This document shows, in pieces, positions 10,201 to 22,200 of a DNA stretch of 28,854 nt. Positions within the stretch are counted from its first letter, which is position 1; each line of letters starts with the position of its first letter. The position numbers and the translations under genes are program-made. The DNA lies in the IMG/VR virus record IMGVR_UViG_3300023172_000136, positions 1 through 28,854 of that record; one strand, 5' to 3'. The notes beneath the pieces are model-generated. The model was not told where the DNA came from, did no database searches, and worked only from the letters and a program-made list of their open reading frames with translations. This DNA comes from a virus.

Positions 10201-13200
10201 GTTTGCTCCAATAAAGAGACGTTTTGTGGAACCTAAATCGGTACTGTTAGTGGTGCTTCCAACTTCGGAACCATCGACAAATAACTTCAAATTAGTACCA
10301 CTTCTAGTGATAGCAATGTGATACCAAGTATCTGCAGAAAGAGTTGTTGCGCCAGATGTAACAACGTCACTGCCACCGATATTAAAGCGTACTTGATTTG
10401 TGGCAATATAAAGTCTACCAGCATTTGCATCAGCACCACTATCTCTCGTATCAAAGATATGTCTATCACCAGCAGAAACATCATCTGGACGAATCCAGCA
10501 CTCAACAGTGAATGCTCCTGTTCCAAAACCAAATTCAGTAGAAGTTGGAATGGAGAGATAATCAGTAGTAGCATCATCCAGTAGTAAGGAAGAAGAACCA
10601 AACTTCTTCTGAGCAGTATCTAACTGAGCACTGTTGTTGAAAGTTGCTGTATGATAATCCTGACCAGAATTAAGAATTCTACCAATCTTACCAAGATAAA
10701 TTGTCTTGCGTGCTTGATTATATCCAACAACTTCTGCCTTAGTGTCTCTAGTCTTAAGAATTTGACCAGTAGAGAAGAATCCTGTTCCTTGCTGTTCCGT
10801 GAAAGTAATCTTTCTAATTACAGCTGCTTCACCAGAAATATACTCACCAGTATTATTGCCATACTCAATAATATAATTTCTAATAAACTCATCTTCTTGG
10901 AAGTCGCCAGATTCATTATCATAAGGAATTACATAATTGTTGATTAGTTCGTTTGCAGGGAAGACGGAGTTATATGCTGTGGAATTATCGTCAAAATCAA
11001 CAATACTTACTTGAGATTTAGATATATCATCAAGAACAACGTTTGGATAGGTTGCCGAAGTAATTCTGTTGAACAGAAGACCAAAGAACGAAGAACCTTC
11101 AGAGATATTGACTTGTCCAATAAACTCTTGAGTTGTTGGGTCTTGATATGTTGCAGTAGAAGTGATTCTAGAAACAGCACCAGACTGAGCACCAATAATA
11201 ATATCATTAAGTTGAATGTCAAAAAGTCCAGGTGTGGATTGATAAGTTCCTGTGGTCTTACTAAGGGTGAGTTTATCATTGATAGAAATCTGAGTTCCAT
11301 AAATGGGACTATCTTCTTGCTGAGAAACGGCAGTTGTACCAGACTGTGCTCTCGTTACATTTAACGTAGTAGATTCTGTGCCATTGGTAATGGTATTAAT
11401 TAAGAAAATTTCAGAACCGAACTGATAATTTTGACCTTGAGTGAATGTATTTGCTGCAACGGGAGAATCTGTTGCAGATGAATAATCAATAACTTCAAAC
11501 GTAGTTGTGGAAGGTCCAATAGTATAACGTAACTTTGCTAGTGGATCTTCTTGTCCAGTTTCAAGGTTGATACTCTCAACAACTGCGGTATCACCATTAA
11601 GATCGGTTACAGTCTCTCCAAAGATATACAGACCGTTGTTAACGACTGCAACTTCTGCAGAAATATTTCCTGCAAATCCAGTTGCTCCTACAGTACACAG
11701 TTCATTGGATTGGAAAGTTCCTTCAGTAACGAAACCAAAGATACTATTTCCAGCAACACTAGTAACAGTTAAACGAGCAGTAGAAGCAGTACCAACAACA
11801 GTATTACCGATGTTGGGGAAAATGCCACTGGTATTAACGAACTGCAATTCAACGGTATTGATTTGAGAAATTGTAGTATTTACGTACTTGACACTAGCAG
11901 GTGGTGCTGGTGGTTCGCTGAAAACAATAGAGTCATTTTGAATTTCAAATGATGTATCTGGAGTTTGAACAACGCCATTCAAAACAATCATTAACTGATT
12001 GGCATTAGCAACAATGTTGTTACCATCAACAGTTAATGGGAATGCGATTCTTTCGCCATCAAACAAATTAGAAATATCATCAATTCTCTGTACAACAGAG
12101 GTAAGAATGTTCTCCGAAGAAGTAAGTCTCTTTTGGCGGAAAAGAACTTCTGTATTGTTGAACTCACTATAAATTGGTTCAACCAGAGCAAAGTTCTGAA
12201 TATTAGGAACAATTGCCTCTCTTGCCAATTCAACAGACTTAGTTAATTGGAAGTCAGTTTCTTTATTCGGAATGTTAGAAAACTCACTAAGATTTAGTTC
12301 ACCAAACACCTTGAAGGATGCTGGGTGTACGTTCTTAACAAGGATATCTTTCCACTCACTGATAGAAACAGCGGACTTGACAGCGTAAGAGAAGTCTTGA
12401 TAATAATAGGAGTCTTGAATCTTTTGAATAATTTCAGAAGGTTTGCCAACGTCGTCAATAAATTGTCCTGTGGTCTTTGTAATCGAACCAATATCAAGAA
12501 CGCCCTTAGCAATCTTGAGGTCACTAATAACACCAGAAGACTTAGAAACAACACCAGTTACAGTTTGACCTTCGACGAAATCTCCAGTGTAGTCTACAAT
12601 CTTAAGAATTCTAGGACCAACTTGCCATCCACTATTAGTAGATACGTATCCAGTTGCAGTTGCAGTATCGAAAGAATCGCCTTGATAAACAAGTTCCCCT
12701 TCAAGGAAGGTAGAAGTAATAACATTTGCAGTTGCCGCACCACCAAAAGATTCTGTCAATACTTGCTGACGACCCGTACCAGCATTAACATAACTAATAG
12801 CATCGCCAAGTTCTGCGTTAGTAGCGGTAATCGCTAACTTCATCTGGTCATCCTCAAGAGAGTTTGCAGAACCAGTAATTGCATAGTATGTGGTAGAACC
12901 ATTCAGTCTACCCAAAGCGCCAGCTGCCAATGGGAAATCTGCCCCATCACCAGTGTCAACGACGTTTAGTGTTACCTCTGCACCATTGGGGATACCGTGG
13001 GGGAAAGCGAACTGAAGTAATCCAAGGTCAACGTTAATAACGTAGTTAAAGGAAGACTTCAGAGTTACTGTAGGTGTAGAAGAATATCCAGCACCAGGGT
13101 CTTTCACTAAGATTTGGTCGAGTCTACCATTTCTAATACTTGCCTCAGCAATAGCGCCCGAACCGCCGCCACCAGTGATGACAACAGCAGGTGCCTGAGA

Positions 13201-16200
13201 ATAACCAGAACCAGGGTCTGTAACCGTAATACTATCCAGAATACTGGTAGACGTAAGTTGACAGTTGATTGGGAAAGTAATTTCTGGTCTTAATGTATAA
13301 TCATGAGGATAATCATAACCAAAGTTATTGTTCTTCAACTTTTTAATCTTACCAACATTAGAACCGCTAGTAAAGATAGATGCTCCCGTACCAAATGGGG
13401 GGATAACAACTTCTAAGTCAGCACCAGAACCTGTTAATCCAGGACCAAGAATACCAGAAATGGATGGAATGTCAATAGTAGCAGTAGTATATCCTCTTCC
13501 AGGGGAAGTCACTAATACTTGTTGAATTTGACCAGGAATGAGAGTTCCTTCGTCGTCTGTTCCATCGGCAACACTAATTTGTACGAAACCTCCTTCGCCA
13601 TCTCCTCCGATAGGAACACCATTGTATACGCCGACAGCATATTCCGTTCCAGGGTCATTAATTTGAACTCTTTCAATATTTCTAGTCGATTCAATACCTT
13701 TAACAATAGGAAGTTTCTGATAGAAACCGCCAGGATTAACAATACGAATATCGGCAATAGAACCAACTGCTTTAGTGGAACTTGTGCTGTAGGATGCATT
13801 ATTTACTACTGCATCTCCTTCTGGTTCATTTAAAAGTGGGAATTTAAATGTATCTGCCCCACGAGTAATTGTGGCACCTGCAATAGAACTAATATTGAAT
13901 GTTCCAGTGTAAGGTGAGAATGTTACATCTAAGTAACTGCCAGGAATCACGGGAGAATCAGAACCAGTTCTAGATGGGTCAAAGTAATAGGAAATATTTG
14001 TAACAATGTCTCTATCGACTTTAAATTTGACTGTGGGAGTTGGTTGACCCTCGCCAGTAAGTCCAGGTGTACCAATACGCTCAATAGAGTTGAAAGAATA
14101 TTCCAGTTTATAGAGATTATCTTTAGCAAACGACAGGTTGCCGCCAACCATAGAAGAGTGACTAAGGTCAAACAGATATTGGTGACCATAGTACATTTTC
14201 AAAACAGGAGACTTAACAAACACGCTAACATTTGCCGCTGTTGTAGCGGGAGATGTTACAGCATTCTGGGAGAGTTTGTAAGTAAATTCAAGTGGACTAA
14301 TTACTTTATCTACAGAGAAAGTACCATCATACTCGTCATATACAATTTGTCCGACTTGTTCCGATGGATTACCATCAACAAAAATTACCTCACCATCGCT
14401 CAAATAATGGCTGGTGTTTGTAATTACATAAACTTCATCACTATTAGAAACTGCAGTAACTTGCAGAACTTTAGTTAAGTTAGCAACTACACTAATTTTT
14501 AATACACCAGTTAAATTGGTAATTTGTGCTGTAGTGTAATCTGAGTTAAAAGTAATATCACTACCACCCAAAGTAATTACAGAACCTACAATGAACGATG
14601 ATGTAGAAACTTCATCAATTCTAATTGTATAGTCATTTTCACTATATGGTTTGAACTTAGCAAATTCATCTAGGTTATTAGTTCCTCCTGAAGGATTATC
14701 AAAGTTGGCTAAATCAATATCAAAAGTACCAGGTGTGGTGTTATCAACTACACCGAAGTTAAATCCACTAATCACGTTAATATCATTTGGAATTGGTCCT
14801 ACAATTCCATAAGTGCTTTGTTCAGAGAATTGTTCTGTTGACAATTCGCCAATATTCAAATCATCGGTCCAAGAATTGTTATTTACAGCAAGATAAACTT
14901 TGTTGTCTTCACCAATTCTTGTAATATAACCGCTGTTAACAAAACTTCCACCATTGTTAAGAACTAACTTAGTACCAACTGTGAATGTAAAGGGTTGATT
15001 AATTGTCAATTCTTGAACATTATCAATCTTTACAGTAGGAGTAACTTTGAAGAAATAACGATCTTTTACAACGGCAGTAACGCTTAATTTCCTAGAACCA
15101 GGAGAAGGAACAGTAGCAGTTCTAGAACTCCAAACATCATTACTGTATGTCAATGACTCAGTATCTTGAGTCATTGTAACTGTTGCATCATCAAAGTCTA
15201 AAGATTGGAATCCACTATCACCTAAGGAGTAACCAACAGAGGTGATTGTAAGAGGGCTGCCAGTGACGATAGAAACCGCAGTTCTTTCAAAACCAATTCC
15301 AGTATTAGATTGCGCTCCCTTATCTCCAAGTCTTGAGCTATCAGCATTTTTATCAACCTTGATACCAAAACCTACATAATCGATATAATCATATTGATTT
15401 AGATTTGTAGTAAACCATGCGTCATCAGTCCAATCATATGCAAGAGCAAAAGATGCTGTTGGTGGGATAGTTGCAACGTCAGATGGAACAGTGGGTGTCA
15501 CTGCTCTATTTCTAAGGCGAAGATTATCGATATAATATTGACCTTGATAAGTTGAAACAAATGCTGCTGGCGTTGCATTCTTTCCAGGGATGTTGCCAAA
15601 GTGAAGATCCTTATTGCCAAGAGCAGTATTTGCAATAGTACCAGTGAAAATTTGAATTCCATTGATATATGCAGTAAATGCATTACCCTCTTTTTTAAGT
15701 CCGACAAACTGCCAAGAATCATCAGCAAACATATTTGTTTGCGTAGAAGACAATCCAGAACCAGCACTATTGATTGAAGTTGTATTATTAGTAACGACCA
15801 ATTCTAATTGCCCAGTACCCATGTCATAATACAACCAGAGACCTCCAGTAGCGTCTGTAGCGTCTCCAATTGCGACTAATGTCTGTTGGGTCTGAGAATG
15901 TGTTTGAGAGTTTGTAGCGTCCTTATAGAGCATGAACTCAATGGTCCAATCAGCATTCAGTTTAGTACCTAAATCTGCTGCAGCAAATTTGATTGCAGCA
16001 TTTTCCCAATTTGCAGGAGTTGCAACATCTTTACCAAACAGTTTTGCTACACCATCACCAACAAGAGCAAGAGCCTCCGTACCGTCATTTCCAATCAAAG
16101 TAGGAGTATAATGTCCTGTTTTATCTGTAGCATCATCAGTTTCACCAAACTCAAAGATAAACTCGTTACGGTTCCAAGAAGTTTGACCAAACAGATGAAT

Positions 16201-19200
16201 ATCACCAGAAACATCAACATCAAGAGAGTGTACGGCAATACCTTCAATGTTATTAAGATTAAAATCATTTAATGTGTGATTTTTAATCTTACCATCATAA
16301 CCAATTTTAACCGACTCAATAGTTTTTTTGGAATCGCTAGTCGCATCTTTAGTAAATGCAACGTTTAAGTCACCAAAAATATCAATTGCACTCTTTTCAG
16401 CAACAGTTACTGATCCTCCAGAAACCAGATAACGATTATTCCAAATGACATCGCCATCAGCATCAAACTTACCAACCCAGAAACTATCTTTTGTAACATT
16501 ATCAGACTTTAATCTGAGAGTAGATGTAATGTAGTATTCGTCGAACTCATCTCTTACGATACTAGTATCGAGGAAAGAATAAAGAGTATTTGTGACATTA
16601 TAAATCCAATCAACTGTAATTGCACTAACCCCAATTGTAGCCTTACCAAATGCTACTGAAACATTATTGGAAGCAACAGTAGAAGCGGTCTCCATACAGA
16701 AGTAAATGTTATCGCCATTAATAACAAATTCTGTAAGTTTCTCAGAACTAGAAGCAGATGCTAACTTTCTCTTAACTGCAAAATTGCCAGTCGTATCAAT
16801 TGTAGCAAGGAAAGCATCATGAGGATTTGCAGAGTTAGTATTAGTATATCCGCCAATAACAAATCTAGTATCAGAATACTTATGAATGGAAGTTACATAG
16901 TCTGCTCTGGTAGAACCAGAAATACCCGAATATGCGTTTTGGAATGCTAAAGTGGCAGATAATCCATCAGAACTTTGAGTATACTTTGCCAAGAAAATAT
17001 CTGGATTATATGCATTAAGAATCTGACTGTTAGAATTTAAAATGCCTACAATCCAAACATTGTTTCCATCAACATATAACTTTTGCGCTTCTGCATAATT
17101 TAACCCAGCAGTGCTCTCTAATGTTTTCTCCCATTCTTTAACACCAGTAGCAGAAAGTTTTGAAACAAATGCAACAGTATTTCCACTGGTATCTTGAGTT
17201 TTACCACAAATGAATACCTCTTTATTCGCATTGACTACAATGTCATTTACTTTAACATAGTTATTATTTTCAATTAAAGAAACATAATAGTCTGCTTTTT
17301 TGAAAACCTGAGGATGACTTAAAATTACGCGAGGGTTTGAACTGTAACCATAACCAGAGTTGATAATATTAACAGTATCGATAGAACCTACACTACTTAC
17401 AACTGCTTGCAGTTCTGCAGATTGTCCATCGCCATCAATAATGATGGTAGGTGGAATATCTTCATTATATCCAGAACCAATCTGATTGATTACAATTTCT
17501 TCAATACCTTTATATTGACGAACAACATATTCTTTGTTTGTATTGTCCATCACTGGTTCATAATCAAGGTATACAGTATCTCCTACTGCAAGATTATGAG
17601 GATTCTGAGTTGTTAAGACGCCAAAATTATTACCACTAACATTTTCAAAACTGAGAGAACTGATTGTCTCACCTTTGATTCTAGAAATTCTAGCAGAAAC
17701 ACCAGTTCCACTAGTATCAGCATTATCAAATACTAAATTATCATTTACTTGATAATTTTGACCTGCATTTTCAATTGTAAATCCAGTTACAGATGCATCT
17801 TCAAACTTGGTAGTAGTTTCTACTTCGATATCAACTTTAGAATCAAATTTTACTTTGGGGAAATAATCAAAGAGTTGTAATGGAGACTCTTCAAAAATTT
17901 GGTCTGGATCATCAGTTTCATCTTGAGAGATAATTCCGTCTCTATTTTCATCTTCAACTTCAAACAGCAGCAAATCGCCGTCTTCAGTGCTCAACGAATT
18001 AGTTGATGCATTAGGTGCCCTCTCTACATCAATATCAACATTTTCATATGGGTCACGATATCTAACAACACCAGTTGGAATATTTTGTTGAACCGCATTA
18101 GCATTTAAGTTCCAAGAATCGACCACAGAGTTAAAACTTGGTCCAAGAACATATGGGAAAACGGGATTTCCTTGTTCTGTAGAGTCAATACTTACAAAAT
18201 AGCAATAACGTCCATTTGGGTAATCTGGAGTTTTGCAGAAACGACCATTGTACTGGTCTAAATCACCCAACCCAAAGACATACTCGTAGTCTTCAATAAA
18301 TGTTCCTGCAGGCTCTTCTGTTAATAAAGGACCAGCTGTTCTAGATGGATATGGATTTGTAATATCATTGTATACAAGATTTGTTTTTAACTTATACGAA
18401 GAATTTAATTTTGCAATTTCGGAAGATTGATTTGTTGGGTCACTATATCCATAGGGACCGTAAATTGGATTACCATCAAATGCCCATCCAATAATGGGGG
18501 AATGTTCTAATTGGTCCTCTTGCTCAAGAATTGCTCCAGAAGTGTTTTGGAACAAATTATCTCCCAAAATATATCTAAGTCTTTGAGGATTGGAAAGGTG
18601 TGCGTATTCACCACCATATTGGTTATTGTAACCATCAAAAACTCCACCCTTTGAAGAATCGAGGAAAGTAGTTTCTTGTAAATTATAAGTCCACTGGAAA
18701 ACAGTGGGATCGAATTTTGCCCCAGAACCAATAGAATTCAAATTAATTACCGTTGTTCCTTGAACGTATCCAATACCTCTGTTTACAATTTCAATACTAG
18801 TAACTCTACCAGCATTTTCTCCATCAGTATCGATTACAGCACGAGCAACTGCACCAAAACCTTCGCCTTGAATAGTAATTTCTGGTGCCGTTGTGTATCC
18901 TTGTCCAGCAGAAATGATAGCAATAGAAATAATTCTACCATCATTAACAATTGCTTGAGCAACAGCACCAGAACCAGAACTTAAAGTAACATCAGGTTTA
19001 GAAGTATAGGAGTTACCACCGTTAGTAACACTGATAGATTTAATTGGTCCACGAACAGACGCTGTTCCAGTAGCACCTTGTCCGCCGCCGCCGACGATAG
19101 TAATAGATGGTTGAGAAGTATATCCAGTGCCACCATTATTGATAAGAATACGAGATACTACTCCCTTCGTAATAATTGCTGTTGCAGCAGCACCAGAACC

Positions 19201-22200
19201 GCCACCACCAACAATAGATACCAGAGGAGATGATGTGTAACCACTACCACCATCAGTTACAGAAATTTCACTTACCGAACCATCAACGACTACACTCGCA
19301 GTAGCACCAGTTCCCCCTCCATTAGAAATAGTAATATTTGGTGGAGATGCTGCATCATAATCAGAACCAGCATCTGTAATATTAATACCAGTAACCGCAC
19401 CAAAAGTTTTACTGTTAGTCGATTTATAGGACCAAATGGATACACCATTAACCCAAGTTCCAATAGGACCAGGATTGATATTATTTTTAGTCGAAATAGT
19501 AACAGGACTAAGAGGAAATCTATTTAATTTTCTCTGATTTCCAGGAAGTAACGCAGAACCTGGGAAAGGTCCAACCTCATAGTTTGGAATGCCAGTGGAA
19601 GCAAGATAAACATAGTTATCATTAAAAAATGAATTCTGAACATTTGTAGTATATGGTCCAATAGCATTCAGAATAGCAGCATTATTAGACTTACCTTTGT
19701 TTAAGTCAACAGACACAAGAATGTTGCCTTGTGGAACAACTGTCGCTGGTTGTGGTAACTGATATTGGAAAACAGTTTCACTATCCCTAGATGTTACTAA
19801 GAAAGAACCGTTATAAATGATTGGATTTGCACCATAGACTGTAACTTGGTCTCCAACAAGAAGACCGTGGGGATTTTGGCAAGTTACAGTTGCAAATCTA
19901 TTATCAATACCACCAAATTCAACAGTAGTTACATTAATTAATTTTTTAACGTTGTACAACCAAGTTGTCAACTCAGGAAGTTCACTAGTACCACCAAGTT
20001 TAGAAACTGTTAACTTATCACCTGGCAAATAATAAGAACCAGTGTCGGTTAAAGTTGTTTGTTGAGCATCAACAATACCAACAATGTTCATCACAACTTC
20101 TTGAGAAGTTCCTTTGTTAAGATAAACTTGGAAGTTGGATGTTACTTCTGTAGCAGAATCCCAATCTTCTACAACACCATTAACTGAACGAGTACATTCA
20201 ATAAACTGGTTGAGAGATTTCTCTTTGTATTGTACTAATTCACCACCACCGATAACAAATTCACCATTTCTTTCTGGCCAACCAATAGTAGAGTCAACTG
20301 TAATAATACTAGTATCAGTTGCTAATGGTTCTGCTAACTTTGTTTTATATGGAACTGTAAATGTACCTTGAATGGTTTCTTCGGAAATTACCAGTTCGTA
20401 AATTTCTACGTCAGATGTCTTAATTGAAATAAAGTTTTCAACTAAAGCACTAGCAAACTGAACATTTGGATCTGCAATGTCGGATTCTTGAACAATAAGA
20501 GCGTCTTTAATATTTGCAGGATTTCCACTGACTAAAGTGGCACGTAAAATAGTATCAACTGACCAAGTTGCTGCAGATGGTTTAATAATCTGGTCTTTTG
20601 GATAAGAAACACTTACCTGTTCACCATAAAGCAATTTAAAGAGGTAACTAATACTAAAAGAAGTACCCTTTGCAGAGTAAAAATCTTTAATTGTTTTGAT
20701 TGCGGTACGAACGTCAATCGATTTATAATCTAAGGAAGGTACATCTGGTAAAAATTGTTCGGTGTACTTATCAAGAAGTCTCTTAACAAAGAGGGCATCC
20801 AAACATTTTACTGTGGTGCCTGTAGAAGATGCAGTAGCAGTGGTGTTATTTGAAAATACTGCATTACCATCTTCGAGATAATCAGTAATACCACTAGCTG
20901 CTCTTGCACACCCTTCAAATTTTGCCTTTGAATAACCAGAACCAGACTTATTAACAGTAAATCCAGTAACTTTATTCAAACCAACTTCAGCAGATGCTTT
21001 AGCTTGTGGAGGTGCTTGAATTACAACTGTTGGGGGTTCAGTAGAACTATATCCACTACCAAAATTTGTAATATTAATGTCAGTAATTCTACCATTAAAA
21101 ATGGAAGCAATTGCAGTAGCGCCAGTGCCACCATTATTTCTATTATCTACAATATAAACAGAAGGAACATCTTCATATCCACTCCCTCCATTCAACAATT
21201 CAATACCAGTCAATCTTCCGTTAGAATCAACAGTAGTCTGCAGTACACTAGCACCTACTGGGTCAACTACAGCAATTCTAGGAGTTGTTTCATATCCCTG
21301 ACCTGCATTTAAAACTTCAACAGAAGCAATTTGACCATTACTCAAAACTGCTCTCAAAGACGCACGAATTCCATTCACACCTGTAGGTTCATCAATGTAT
21401 ATTTGGGGTGCAGTTGTATATCCAAATCCACCATCAGATACAGTAACATCCCCACTGATAGAACCACCTACAATAGTTGGAGCATTTAATTTAGCACCGC
21501 CTGGTTGCCTAAAAGTAATTCTAGGTGTAAATGTGTAACCACTACCAGAACTTACGACGTTTAAAGCAGTAACACTACCATTTGTAACAGTTGCTGTAAT
21601 TTGTGCAGGAATTGAACCAGCTACAGTTGGTGTTTCAATTACTACTGCAGGGGGATTATCTGAACTATAACCTTGTCCACCATCGAGAAGGGTTACCGAT
21701 TCAATACCATTAACAAGAGCGGTTCCAGAGGCACCAGAACCCTCTAAAGATTGAATTGTTACCTTTGGTGGATACTCATAACGATATTGTGTTCCATATT
21801 CGCTTACAACAATATTAGTAATTTGACCACTTTCATTAACACGAGCAAATGCAGAGGCAGAGGAACCAAAAGTGGGAATTGGTGCTTCTACAGAATACAA
21901 AGAAAGAAATCTACCATTAATAGGAGCTTCATTGAAGACAAAAATATCCTTATCAATAAAAAAGTCTACTTTTGGAATAAGTAATCTGTTATCATAAACA
22001 GCAATAACAAATTCATCTACAATGGGTTCATAAGAGACACCATTGATGGTCATCTTAAATTCTGTTTTACTATCACCAAATGAGTTTGAAAGATTATCAA
22101 TACCAACAATTGTGTTGTCAATAAAACCACTAAGAAATGTGATAGAAGTTCCAGTATCATCGTCTGCAGGAACTCTTGTTCTTGGTGCTGTAGTAAAGAC

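Noticed and set aside
19060-19330. Recurring ccaccaccg-like tracts that might suggest a CRISPR array or satellite
   Set aside because: Spacing and sequence vary and each tract encodes a Gly-rich link in a protein repeat; there are no identical direct repeats with unique spacers.
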